Shown: positions 22,128 through 31,183 of the stretch, piece after piece
How the letters are laid out: every line of letters starts with the position of its first letter
Numbering within the stretch: the first letter of the stretch is position 1
From: an uncultured Methylococcaceae bacterium
GTDB lineage: Bacteria > Pseudomonadota > Gammaproteobacteria > Methylococcales > Methylomonadaceae
Assembly (NCBI GenBank): GCA_903908165.1
Contig: CAIVQX010000014.1
Span: 1-55,984 of the forward strand
Length of the DNA: 55,984 nucleotides
Direction: 5' to 3'
Made by a program: the position numbers and the translations under genes
The notes under the pieces: generated by a model
Databases searched by the model: none
Seen by the model: the letters and a program-made list of their open reading frames with translations, nothing else
What the model was told of the DNA's origin: nothing

Positions 22128-22514
22128 ATGAAATCTTTGAAAAAAATTTTGCTATCTTTGTTTATTGCGGCATCAGTTGGATCTGTTTCAACGTCAGTTT
22201 TAGCTGAATCTGATCCAGGTAGAATTTCTTATACACCTGTTGAAGCAATTGATTTAGTAGTAAGTAAAATAAAAGCTGCTATTGAAGGAATTGATAAGGG
22301 TGCAAATTCTGAGGATGCTGCTGCACTTATCAAACAAGCAACAGACGCTAGTAAAGAAATCAACGCAAATGATAAAGTTGATATGGCTCGTACAAAAGCG
22401 AACAGAAAATTGAAATCTGCTATAGCTCATGCTAAAGAATCAGCATTGCCAAAAGCTGAAGAAGAATTGAAAGAAGCTGAAAAAGATTTTGAAGCTCTTA
22501 AAGGTTTGATTTAA
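22128..22514 (+). CDS. Small exported helical protein (paralogue 2)
   Basis: 128 residues, paralogue of the protein at 21534-21917. Signal peptide MKSLKKILLSLFIAASVGSVSTSVLA is followed by a charged, helical mature domain (AIDLVVSKIKAAIEGI, AALIKQATDASKEI, ARTKANRKLKSAIAHAKESALPKAEEELKEAEKDF). The 210-bp gap and separate stem-loops suggest that the two copies are transcribed independently. A strong terminator follows. No function is recognised. Confidence 0.8.
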   Translation: MKSLKKILLSLFIAASVGSVSTSVLAESDPGRISYTPVEAIDLVVSKIKAAIEGIDKGANSEDAAALIKQATDASKEINANDKVDMARTKANRKLKSAIAHAKESALPKAEEELKEAEKDFEALKGLI

Positions 22515-22526
22515 GACCATATCGAG

Positions 22527-22564
22527 CCCTATCAAGACTCCAATGGAACTTGATAGGGTTTTTT
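22527..22564 (+). terminator. Rho-independent terminator
   Basis: CCCTATCAAG (22527-22536) pairs perfectly with CTTGATAGGG (22549-22558), loop of 12, followed by TTTTTT. It closes the small exported protein gene and faces the convergent 1112-residue gene. Confidence 0.9.
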
Positions 22565-22646
22565 ATCGGCATTATTAGCCGGTATCAATTCGTTAGTACC
22601 TACTTTTACAAAAAGTGCTTTATAGGCACTTCATTGTGATAAGTCA

Positions 22647-25600
22647 TTAAAAATCTCCATTTCCCCAAACTCCAGCTAAATATTGCAGCACAACCGCTAA
22701 TGTACCTAATCCCCCAAAGGATTGTAATAGAGGCCATTTATACCAAGGATTAAATGCACCGTCATTTAAGTTTCTAATACACTCAATTTGATTTTCTATT
22801 CGTTTAATAACAAAATCACTGGGAATTTTCTGATTACGTTGTTCGCTTATTTTTAGAGTTAACTGCACTATTGCTTTTTCTCGAGCCATTTTGGCGCCAT
22901 GTTGTAAAGACAATTCAGCGGAAATCGAATAAACTAGCATGGTAAAAAACACTATCTTTAGTCCCCACGGTAAGTCCCAATCGTCTATTAAAGGACTACG
23001 TGCTATTAACAATAAAGCTATGCAAATTACCGGACCAAAGATAAGTGGCTGAATAGTTGCTGTCAAACGTCTTACCATTTGAATGTCGAGCCAATCATTT
23101 ATGCATTCTGGATCGACTTTTTTTTCGATGTAAGCCCAATTTTTAGCCATTTGATGCCAACGGCTTGGTTTTTCCGATAAGTGTGTAATTAGTTTTTCAC
23201 ATAAGCGTGCATTTTCAACCACCCATGTGAGCAATAGGATAGTTAAAAAAACAGCAAAGAAAATTATGATTTTATTCACGCTCAATGCAAAATCACCCCT
23301 TGCAGGAATATTTGGTAACCCACTTTGCAAAATAAAAATAACCGTTACAATTGTGAATACAAAAGCATGAGCTCCTGTTCTGTAGTCGTAAAAATATAAA
23401 TTAAATTTTTTGTGTTGCCAGTAATCGGGATGTTTCATGAATCTACATAAGCTTTCAGGGAGTCCGATTTTTATATTAAAACTAAAGTAACCAAGATATT
23501 TCTTCCATAAAAATTTAGGAAAAACAGATGGCTTATTATTTACCTTACGATTCCAACTGCCAATAAAAAGTTCTTTCGAGAATCCAAGTGCTATTGCTTG
23601 ATTTGGTAATGCGAAAGTCGAAGGTATTTTGTCACCTGGTTGTGCTTGAAATTCATTTAGCATTCTATTGATTCGTTTTTTCCCCCAATAGAAAAAAAAT
23701 GAAGCAAATAGAATAATTGATAGTCTGAATATTTGACTAGGCCAGATGCTTATACCTTCTCGCCAGTAAAAAGGCTCTGCTTCAGGTTGAATAATATAAG
23801 CATTCCACATAGGTGGTGTAATAAGTAATAACACACCCATAAGCAAGCCTAAATATATAGTGGGATTAATTTGTATTCTTTTTGGAAACCAGTTAAAAAC
23901 AAAAAGAATAGGAAACGCTAATATTGTAAATGCCCATAGTCTGGGTAACCAATTACTGGAGTTTATTGTCGCTAAAAATAATGGTGGGAGTAGTCCAATA
24001 CTAAAACCTATCATAAATGGCAGTACTTTTTTTCGAAACCAGGAACTAACAAAAGAAAATAGCAATGTCACCATCAAAAAAGTTATTACGTTATTCCATG
24101 TCCAGATAAATGTAGAGGCAGCAGTAGAGTTCGGTTGAACGGTGTAATCGCATCCACTTACTAAATTTGTCCAAGAGCATTGTACTTTGTCTTTATTGGT
24201 ATGAATCGATAACTCATTAATTTTGTTTGTAAAAGGAAATCTATTATTCAACCAGTTATCATTTGCCGAATCATAAAAATTCAGTGGATCGACCATACCA
24301 TTTTCAGGTAGTAGAATCGGATGAGTACGGCCTATTTCGAACAAGAGTGGAGGTATTTTAATTTTATCTGGAGTTGCGTTGTCATAGTTAAGTATCAACT
24401 GCATTGCAAGAAAAAATGCTGTTTGATAACTGTCACGAAAAGGGGGGATATGAGCCTGTAATTCCGGACGTAACTTTAGGTCAAAAGCTGAGGCTACCAA
24501 TAAGTTATGAGTTTGTTGTAGTTTAGTTGGATGAAAGTAAGCAGCATCAAGATCAGTGGTAAAAAAAAGTTTATGTGGAAACTCATGGCGTAGTGCTTCC
24601 AGAAGCAACAGTTTGTCATGTACATCTGAACCCAACACTCCAATGGCAGCGATCCCTAGTTGATTACCATTTAATTTCAGATTCTGATCCAACGTAAGAA
24701 TTTGATCTGCCAGTCGTCGTAAGTAGTCTTTTTGATGTTGACCTTCTGGAAATTCAATTAATGAATTAGCTTTGGAATGGTTTTCATTATCTTTATTCCC
24801 GGAGAATTTTTCCATGACAGTGGGAACATTATTAACCTTGTCTGGTAATTTGCCGTCCAATCCACGCATATAGCCGAATCTTATAATTGGGGCATTATCC
24901 TTGTTAAGAGCTTTATTTTTCTTCCAAGCATCTTCGAAGGCTTTAGGTATCGTTCGTCCATAGTAGGTGTCCCATTCAGACAAAATGACAATATGATCTA
25001 ATATTTTGGGAAGACGTAACTTAAGCTCATTTATTAATATTGCCATCATATTTGAATCTGTAGCGGTAGTACGGTATAGATTTATCCCCTTGGTGAATAG
25101 GTAACAAGAAACAGTACCGTATTTGTCAACAGATACATCTGCATCCAAAAGTAAATGTAGCTCTGATGCAGTTGCACCAGCCGAAAAATATCTAATGGGT
25201 TGGCCTTCAATATTCACTAAGGGATTAGGAATAGAATTCGTACTTTGTCTTTTAGAGCAATTAGAAACATTAGCTTTATTCATGTAGACTTCAGCCTCTT
25301 TCATCATATCCAATAACAATGATGAGGAGTTTGGACCAATTACAGCATATGTGATTTGTTTTTTTGATAGATATTTATAATTACTGGTTTGTATTAACAA
25401 ATCTTTTATTTGACTCGCAGGTGTTTTTAAAAGGCTTATTTCATCAATCCACAATAGTAAGAATTTCTCTTTCTTATTATCTGACAGCCACCATTCGAAA
25501 GGGATTTTGCTCTGCAACACCGTATTGGATTTAGGATAGAAGTAACCGATATGCTGCTCATCCTGAGGAATTACTTTTTGGTTAGCCAGAGCTGAAAGAA

Positions 25601-25985
25601 CAGCATAGCGGCGTCGCATTCGTATTTCTGACGCTTCTTGGTATGGGCCGCCAGATAAAGTGATAGCTATAATGTTAATACGTTCATTTTTGGTAGGCTG
25701 ATAGCCATCAAATATTTTACTTGGAGAGTGTAGCGATGGTTTGTTGTTTTCTTTATTTTGAGATTCTTCACTGAGGCTATTTATTGCAGCAAAGGGATCT
25801 TGCCATAAACGTGCATCCAAATCTTGGGCTGCAGAATATGAGTATTTAACAGGCTTATTTGAAGGCCGCTCATCCCGATAGGGCTGATCGGGTTTAAAAA
25901 TCAAGCCGGCTAATAGAGCTAGGACTAACGTTATAGGTAAGGCGCCTGTCAGCGGACTATTTCCTTGTTTTTTTTCTTCAGTCAT
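22647..25985 (-). CDS. Large polytopic membrane protein of unknown function
   Basis: 1112 residues, not recognised. Topology seen: a short cytoplasmic start, one membrane segment (about 13-27), a soluble, probably periplasmic domain of about 590 residues, then roughly ten membrane segments from about residue 628 to the C-terminus. The soluble part has alternating beta/alpha patterns (HIVILSEWDTYYGRTIPKAFEDAW; IAAIGVLGSDVHDKLLLLEALRHEFP; LFFTTDLDAAYFHP; NLLVASAFDL) that recall type-1 periplasmic-binding or receptor-ligand folds; this is inference from pattern only. A conserved-looking segment, IPPFRDSYQTAFFLA, sits near residue 515. The FNR-type regulator ends 57 bp upstream in the same direction, so the two may form an operon. 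Confidence 0.85.
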   Translation of the reverse strand: MTEEKKQGNSPLTGALPITLVLALLAGLIFKPDQPYRDERPSNKPVKYSYSAAQDLDARLWQDPFAAINSLSEESQNKENNKPSLHSPSKIFDGYQPTKNERINIIAITLSGGPYQEASEIRMRRRYAVLSALANQKVIPQDEQHIGYFYPKSNTVLQSKIPFEWWLSDNKKEKFLLLWIDEISLLKTPASQIKDLLIQTSNYKYLSKKQITYAVIGPNSSSLLLDMMKEAEVYMNKANVSNCSKRQSTNSIPNPLVNIEGQPIRYFSAGATASELHLLLDADVSVDKYGTVSCYLFTKGINLYRTTATDSNMMAILINELKLRLPKILDHIVILSEWDTYYGRTIPKAFEDAWKKNKALNKDNAPIIRFGYMRGLDGKLPDKVNNVPTVMEKFSGNKDNENHSKANSLIEFPEGQHQKDYLRRLADQILTLDQNLKLNGNQLGIAAIGVLGSDVHDKLLLLEALRHEFPHKLFFTTDLDAAYFHPTKLQQTHNLLVASAFDLKLRPELQAHIPPFRDSYQTAFFLAMQLILNYDNATPDKIKIPPLLFEIGRTHPILLPENGMVDPLNFYDSANDNWLNNRFPFTNKINELSIHTNKDKVQCSWTNLVSGCDYTVQPNSTAASTFIWTWNNVITFLMVTLLFSFVSSWFRKKVLPFMIGFSIGLLPPLFLATINSSNWLPRLWAFTILAFPILFVFNWFPKRIQINPTIYLGLLMGVLLLITPPMWNAYIIQPEAEPFYWREGISIWPSQIFRLSIILFASFFFYWGKKRINRMLNEFQAQPGDKIPSTFALPNQAIALGFSKELFIGSWNRKVNNKPSVFPKFLWKKYLGYFSFNIKIGLPESLCRFMKHPDYWQHKKFNLYFYDYRTGAHAFVFTIVTVIFILQSGLPNIPARGDFALSVNKIIIFFAVFLTILLLTWVVENARLCEKLITHLSEKPSRWHQMAKNWAYIEKKVDPECINDWLDIQMVRRLTATIQPLIFGPVICIALLLIARSPLIDDWDLPWGLKIVFFTMLVYSISAELSLQHGAKMAREKAIVQLTLKISEQRNQKIPSDFVIKRIENQIECIRNLNDGAFNPWYKWPLLQSFGGLGTLAVVLQYLAGVWGNGDF

Positions 25986-26042
25986 TATTTGTCCTTTATT
26001 GTTTGTTCTTGTTTAACCTCTCAAAAAAAATTTAATGCAGAA

Positions 26043-26777
26043 TTATAGAGGGGGAAAAATTTTAAAATCAGTGCCTGCTAAAGAGGATATAGCGGTATAG
26101 TTCAGGATGAATAATTCACGCTTATTTATTTGTAGCAAGCCTTCCTCTTTAAAAGCTTGTAGACTCCGATTTATATGAACAACGGTCAGACCAAGAGTAT
26201 CTGCTATGTCCTCTTGGTTTAGCGGAAATTTAAATGAATATCCGTTGTTTAAACCGCGTAAGCTAAGTCGATGATGAAGCTCTAAAAGCATGAATGCGAG
26301 CCTTTCTTGTGCACTACGATGTGCAATATTGTAAAGATACATTTCTGTTAATTTCATGTCACAAGCTAAGGCTGATGCAAGACAGAGACCTAGTTCCGGT
26401 CGAATGGAAAATAAATCGACTATATTTGAAATCCTGCAAACAATACTGTTTATAAGGGCGATGGCAGAATAAGTGGTCGGGCCTCGTAATTGATTTTGAA
26501 AGCCAATTAGTTCACCTGGCAATATTGAACGAAAAACATGACGTTTTCCGTCTTCTGAATGCCTAGTTAACATAATCCATCCCTCTCTTAAAATAAATAA
26601 TGCTTCATTCATATCACCTTGACGATACAAATATTGCTTGGCTAAAAGAGCCACGTTTTTTATGGGAGAGGATTCAATTTCTGTTGAAGACCTATTTAAC
26701 AGGTTTTTGCAAAAGCAGTGCTGTTTATAAGGACACGTTAAACAAAGTCCAATAAGACCAAATAAATGACTAGGCAT
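26043..26777 (-). CDS. FNR-type Crp/Fnr-family transcriptional regulator
   Basis: 244 residues. N-terminal cysteines 12, 15 and 21 form C-x2-C-x5-C (CLTCPYKQHC), and Cys114 sits in NSIVCRI, the position of the fourth FNR ligand (Cys122 in E. coli). Together they can hold an oxygen-labile 4Fe-4S cluster. The cyclic-nucleotide-binding beta-roll spans about 45-130, the dimer helix 130-165, and the winged helix-turn-helix 185-230 (NQEDIADTLGLTVVHINRSL). The recognition helix lacks the Glu of E. coli FNR (T-V-V-H-I-N-R against T-R-E-T-I-S-R), so its DNA site is probably not TTGAT-N4-ATCAA. A palindromic operator lies 70 bp upstream, between it and the divergent peptidase gene. Confidence 0.9.
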   Translation of the reverse strand: MPSHLFGLIGLCLTCPYKQHCFCKNLLNRSSTEIESSPIKNVALLAKQYLYRQGDMNEALFILREGWIMLTRHSEDGKRHVFRSILPGELIGFQNQLRGPTTYSAIALINSIVCRISNIVDLFSIRPELGLCLASALACDMKLTEMYLYNIAHRSAQERLAFMLLELHHRLSLRGLNNGYSFKFPLNQEDIADTLGLTVVHINRSLQAFKEEGLLQINKRELFILNYTAISSLAGTDFKIFPPL

Positions 26778-27160
26778 CTAAATAAAATTCCAAAGCCGAT
26801 AGTAATAACCTTAAAGATCAGTCTAGCATGCATGAGTGTTTAATATAATAGGTATAACTACCTATTCAACCAGTAACATTGCCATTAAAAAGCTGAAAAA
26901 TGCTGTTAGCCGGATTATTTATTTTTAAAAAATTAACTTAGATTAATTTTTTAAAATGGATAGCGAATAAAATGAACTGACCTTACATGTTAGATTAAAT
27001 GTTCAAATCATTATCTAGTGATACTTGATTTCTAATAATTTAGGGGATCAATAGATAACTTTTCTAGACGAAAACACAAAAAATGGGCTTATAACATTCT
27101 GAATGTTATGTGTATTAATTCTAAGCTGATCTTTCTGTACTTAAATTTGGAGATGAAACG
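26778..27160. promoter_or_regulatory. Divergent promoter region between the FNR-type regulator and the papain-like peptidase
   Basis: 383 bp without a gene. It contains the palindrome described separately at 26847-26866 and is otherwise very AT-rich. I find no canonical FNR box (TTGAT-N4-ATCAA). GGAGATGAAACG precedes the peptidase ATG. Confidence 0.55.
26847..26866. promoter_or_regulatory. Perfect palindromic operator AATAGGTA-N4-TACCTATT
   Basis: AATAGGTA (26847-26854), spacer TAAC, TACCTATT (26859-26866). The core 13 bases GTATAACTACCTA (26852-26864) recur, on the other strand, three times in the 139-bp repeats at 45961, 46100 and 46239. TACCTAT also fits the loose heptamer bound by NarL-type LuxR-family regulators, but no such regulator is in the window; self-regulation by the adjacent FNR-type protein is the alternative. 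Confidence 0.6.
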
Positions 27161-28039
27161 ATGAATGAAATAGAAGAAAATAATGGTTTCGGTTGGGTGC
27201 GAGATTTACCAGACTTTAGAGACTACTCACCTGAACATGAAAAAATTAAACCGTTACTTCAGAAGCTTAATGTACTGTCTAACCCAGTAGCTTTGCCTGT
27301 TAAAATAGATCTCAAAGCTTGGTGTGCGCCTATAGAAGATCAAGCTGCGTTGGGTTCATGCACGGCTAACGCGGCTGTAGGAATGATTGAGTTTTACGAA
27401 AAGAAAGCCTATGGTGTATGGCTGGATGCATCAAGATTGTTTCTTTATAAAGCCACGCGTAATCTTTTGGGTTGGACAGGGGATACCGGCGCTTATTTAC
27501 GGACTACGATGGGTGCAATGGCCTTATTCGGTGTTCCGCCAGAAAAATATTGGCCTTATAAAATCGCTAGTTTTGATGTAGAGCCTACTGCCTTTTTATA
27601 TGCCTTTGCACAATCGTTTCAGGCGATTAATTATTATCGCTTAGATCCTTTGGGTACCACACCAGCTAACCTGCTCAATCAAATTAAGACTAATTTGGCA
27701 GGAAATTTGCCTTCTATGTTTGGCTTTACGGTGTATGATTCTATCAGTCAAGCAAATGGTGTAGGTAAAGGTAAAATTCCATTTCCTTGCCCGACAGATA
27801 AGGTGGCAGGTGGTCATGCAATTATGGCGATTGGATATGATGATACTATGGTTATTAAGAATGCTAATTGTGGAAAAACAACTACCGGTGCTTTATTAAT
27901 TAGAAACTCTTGGGGAACTAGTTGGGGTGAGGGAGGTTATGGCTGGCTACCTTATGAATATGTTCTTAAAGGACTGGCTGTAGATTGGTGGACGTTGATC
28001 AGTGAAAAATATGTCGAAACAACAAAATTCGGGATTTAG
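27161..28039 (+). CDS. Papain-like (C1 family) cysteine peptidase
   Basis: 292 residues without a signal peptide, so probably cytoplasmic. The active site is complete: oxyanion Gln61 and nucleophile Cys67 in EDQAALGSCTANA, His219 in AGGHAIMAIGYDD, Asn249 in IRNSWGTSWGEGGYGW. The start GFGWVRDLPDFRDYS is typical of bacterial C1 peptidases without a long propeptide. It is divergent from the FNR-type regulator and shares its control region, so its expression may follow the same signal. Substrate unknown. Confidence 0.92.
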   Translation: MNEIEENNGFGWVRDLPDFRDYSPEHEKIKPLLQKLNVLSNPVALPVKIDLKAWCAPIEDQAALGSCTANAAVGMIEFYEKKAYGVWLDASRLFLYKATRNLLGWTGDTGAYLRTTMGAMALFGVPPEKYWPYKIASFDVEPTAFLYAFAQSFQAINYYRLDPLGTTPANLLNQIKTNLAGNLPSMFGFTVYDSISQANGVGKGKIPFPCPTDKVAGGHAIMAIGYDDTMVIKNANCGKTTTGALLIRNSWGTSWGEGGYGWLPYEYVLKGLAVDWWTLISEKYVETTKFGI

Positions 28040-28413
28040 ATTTAAAACCTAAAAAAGTTCAACAAATTGCCTTTTCGTAGCCAAAATGACAGAGCATGAA
28101 AACGACTGGTCATCGAGAAGGCATACAAATTTATGTTGTGTGACGTTGAGTTCATCTTATTAAATGCACACTTATTCATATCCTAGATGTTATTAGATTT
28201 GAATTGCTCTAATGGTTTTCAGCACTTTAATTATGGCTATTAACAAATAGTGAATTAAATTCACTATCAATGTAATAGGGTTATAATTTGTAAAGTAGCT
28301 GGCGCATGGTGTTCAAAAAAATTATTGGAGTTGTCTTTTTAAAAAGAATTAAGGCAATTGTAATAACATTATTTAAATTACCAGCAATGAAAGCTATTTA
28401 GTAATTAAACGAT
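28040..28413. other. Intergenic region without a recognisable gene
   Basis: 374 bp between the peptidase and cmoA. TGCCTTTTCG (28067-28076) and CGAGAAGGCA (28113-28122) form a 9-of-10 inverted repeat with a 36-base loop and no T-run. The remainder is AT-rich with no convincing ORF; the cmoA promoter presumably lies near its right end. Confidence 0.4.
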
Positions 28414-29160
28414 ATGAATATGACAGAACAAGATAGAGTATTTCAACAGACATCTCAAGTAGAAGATTTCACTTTTGACGAACGTGTTGCCAAGGTTTTT
28501 GATGATATGGTGTCGAGAAGTGTGCCTTTTTATAATGAAGTTCAGCGCATTCAGTCTGATCTCATTATAGATTTTTTACCTGAGAATGGCGGTATAGTTT
28601 GCGATTTGGGTTGTTCGACCGGGACTACTCTCGAATACTTAACCAATCATCCGAAGTGTCCTGAAAATACTCAATTTATAGGCTATGATAATTCTGAGTT
28701 TATGCTGGATAAAGCTCGAGATAAATTACTCACTCAAATAAATGCCGGTAAAGTATCGTTAATTACCGCTGATCTTAGTGAACTACCCCAATTACCCGCT
28801 TGTAATATAGTCATTCTTAACTGGACATTACAATTTGTAAGGCCCATGGGTAGAGAGCAATTGTTAAAAACCGTTTTTCAAGCACTTAAGCCGGGTGGAA
28901 TTATTTTGTTATCAGAGAAAATTCTGGCAAATGATCCCGTATTAAACCGTTTATATATTGATCACTATTTGCAATTTAAAGTTTCCCAAAGTAGTTATAC
29001 AGACCTTGAAAATCAGCGTAAACGTGAAGCGCTGGAAAATGTGTTAATTCCATATCGACTGGATGAAAATTATGCTCTATTGCAAAAAGCGGGTTTTGAA
29101 CGTATTGGCACTTATTTTCAATGGTTTAATTTCGCTTGTATGATTGCTGTTAAGATTTAA
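28414..29160 (+). CDS. cmoA: Carboxy-S-adenosyl-L-methionine synthase CmoA
   Basis: Makes carboxy-SAM from SAM and prephenate for the cmo5U modification of tRNA wobble U34. 248 residues, like E. coli CmoA (247). Marks: DRVFQQTSQVEDFTFDERVAKVFDDMVSRSVPFY, the SAM-binding CDLGCSTGTTLEYL, and NWTLQFV with LKPGGIILLSEK. The usual partner cmoB is not adjacent; it must lie elsewhere or be absent. A generic class I methyltransferase is the less likely alternative. Confidence 0.88.
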   Translation: MNMTEQDRVFQQTSQVEDFTFDERVAKVFDDMVSRSVPFYNEVQRIQSDLIIDFLPENGGIVCDLGCSTGTTLEYLTNHPKCPENTQFIGYDNSEFMLDKARDKLLTQINAGKVSLITADLSELPQLPACNIVILNWTLQFVRPMGREQLLKTVFQALKPGGIILLSEKILANDPVLNRLYIDHYLQFKVSQSSYTDLENQRKREALENVLIPYRLDENYALLQKAGFERIGTYFQWFNFACMIAVKI

Positions 29161-29194
29161 ATGGCTCTTGTCAACATGATTAAAGAGTAAAAAC

Positions 29195-31108
29195 TCACTC
29201 TGTGTTGTATAGAAATTGATGGTAGGATAAATACTTGTAACTACCTTTACGCATATTAAAAAAGAGTAGTTCTGGTAAACTCATTAAAATGCCTTTAGCA
29301 CCGGATTTGAGATTTTTTCCGGCGTCAAACGGCCAACTGAAAAAACCCAATAGACTTTGCCCAAGCCCGGCTGCGGTATTAAATACTCCAAAAAAGGGTC
29401 TTAACGTAAGGCTATCATCAGTAAAGAAAATAAAAAAAGCATCATCTGGATTATAGGTGTAGATAGAGCTGGTAAAGGTGTTTACTTCACGAAGATTAAC
29501 CATAAATTTGTTATTTTTGGCATAAAGCTTGGTTAATTGTTGATCACGATAAGAACTTAAAAGTTCGTTATTCTTTACGTTAAAATTTTCTTGTACAGAT
29601 TGGAATGAAATGAAAGGAATAAAATTATATTCTGCAGAAATAGTCCCTCCTAATTCATTTTCTGATTTCTTCATTAATAATAAGTCTTGATTGCTCTCAG
29701 TTTTCGCTTTTTTTAATAAGGCGTTATCAATTGTTCTAAATAGTTCGGTAACACAATTTCGGGTAATCAGATCATAGCTATAATGAGTTGTCAGTTCTGA
29801 AATAAGATTATTTTGATAAGCATCCAATTCATTTAATGCGGATATTAATTGTTGTTGAGATAGCTCCGATACAACCCAATCAGGTAGAGGTGCACTTTTT
29901 GTTGGTAGTGCTTTTTCACCGATATAACGAATACTTTTATGCTCGCCGACTTTAAGCAATTCAAAATATCGGTTGGCTGCCATTTCTAAATTACTGTAGC
30001 TTGCCTCGGTAAGATCATCCAGATTTAGCAATTCATGACGAGTTTGTGTCAGATTGTTTTTTGCATCATTAATCTGTACTAGCATTTGAGTTGTGTAATG
30101 GGCATATTGATCAGTAGTGATCCATTCACTATCCCGTGCAAAATCATCAAGAAAAACCCATTTGCCTAACTTTAATGAGCGGTCGATCACAATAGTTCTA
30201 GCTAGGTTAATCAATGTCGCATAACCCCAATCTGGCCGCTGTGAATTAACAGACGTCACTAAAATTAGGGTCAATTGATCTTTTAATTTTTCCAATGCCA
30301 ACCTTTCTTTTTCAGTGATTAATTCAGTGCTTACAAAGAAAGCATCAGACCTTAGGGGGTGTCCATCCATCAGAACTCGTAAAGCGATTAATCCGGTAAG
30401 ATAATCGGTATAAATGTCTGAAAATGAATTAATCATGGAAGGGAAATTATCTTTTGATAAGATCGGTTTCTCAATTGGCCAATGTGTTGGTGTCAATGCT
30501 TTAATACTGCCGCTAATATTTTGGCTTCGAGAACTGAGATAATCTTGACCATAGCGCTGTTCAATTTTGTTGCGCAGCACTTCAATAACGGGCGACGATT
30601 GAGATGATGGGGTCTTGGCTTGATTGCTTAATTGTTGTTGGCTGTAAAAAAGCCCGACACCCTTAAGTTGAATGTCTATAGCAGTTCTGGTGTCTAAAAG
30701 GGTCTCATCTTGGCTAGCTTTGTACAATAGGCGTTGCAAGAGAAAACGATCTTTATCGATTTGATTAATTTGATTAAACTGTTGTTTCTGTGCCAAATAC
30801 TGCAATTTAAAATAATCTCTAAGTCGAGTAAATGTTTCATTAGAAACATCGATATGACTTGAATGAATGCGGCGATTTTGCAAAAAACGATATTGGAAAT
30901 GAAATTCTTGTTTATCTTGTTTCAGCAAACGAATTAAACCCGAATCATGATGCTGAAAATGATAGACTTCATCATCAAATTCTATGGCACTATGCCCGCC
31001 ACTGGAGTTGCCCTCACTGGCTTCTATATAAAGATATTCAAAAGAGGCTGCCAAAACGGTACATGGGCATAGTGCTATCCAGAGTAGTCCAATGAAAAAA
31101 GGCTGCAT
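29195..31108 (-). CDS. Exported protein with a papain-like (LRAT/NlpC-type, DUF4105-like) catalytic pattern
   Basis: About 637 residues from the chosen ATG at 31106-31108, which gives a clean signal peptide MQPFFIGLLWIALCPCTVLA; an in-frame start 17 codons upstream (31159) only adds basic residues. Near the mature N-terminus EASEGNSSGGHSAIEFDDEVYHFQHH places a His in a G-G-H-S motif, and a Cys appears much later in YDLITRNCVTELFRTID. The His-first, Cys-later order fits permuted NlpC/P60 or LRAT-like folds, as in DUF4105. The middle 350 residues are helical. The C-terminal part (GQSLLGFFSWPFDAGKNLKSG) looks membrane-proximal. Enzyme activity is inferred. Confidence 0.75.
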   Translation of the reverse strand: MQPFFIGLLWIALCPCTVLAASFEYLYIEASEGNSSGGHSAIEFDDEVYHFQHHDSGLIRLLKQDKQEFHFQYRFLQNRRIHSSHIDVSNETFTRLRDYFKLQYLAQKQQFNQINQIDKDRFLLQRLLYKASQDETLLDTRTAIDIQLKGVGLFYSQQQLSNQAKTPSSQSSPVIEVLRNKIEQRYGQDYLSSRSQNISGSIKALTPTHWPIEKPILSKDNFPSMINSFSDIYTDYLTGLIALRVLMDGHPLRSDAFFVSTELITEKERLALEKLKDQLTLILVTSVNSQRPDWGYATLINLARTIVIDRSLKLGKWVFLDDFARDSEWITTDQYAHYTTQMLVQINDAKNNLTQTRHELLNLDDLTEASYSNLEMAANRYFELLKVGEHKSIRYIGEKALPTKSAPLPDWVVSELSQQQLISALNELDAYQNNLISELTTHYSYDLITRNCVTELFRTIDNALLKKAKTESNQDLLLMKKSENELGGTISAEYNFIPFISFQSVQENFNVKNNELLSSYRDQQLTKLYAKNNKFMVNLREVNTFTSSIYTYNPDDAFFIFFTDDSLTLRPFFGVFNTAAGLGQSLLGFFSWPFDAGKNLKSGAKGILMSLPELLFFNMRKGSYKYLSYHQFLYNTE

Positions 31109-31183
31109 AGTTAAGCGCCTAATTAAATACGCTAATGTTCTGCAGCCTTTTAAAAACAATTGATAACCTAGTAGGGTAAAATA

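Noticed and set aside
22647-25985. ABC-type or amino-acid-binding transporter annotation for the giant membrane protein
   Set aside because: The resemblance to periplasmic-binding folds is only an alternation pattern. There is no ATPase or partner gene, so a transporter call would be unsupported.
26998-27055. TTGAT...ATCAA resembling an FNR box upstream of the papain-like peptidase
   Set aside because: The two halves are much farther apart than the four-base spacing of an FNR site.
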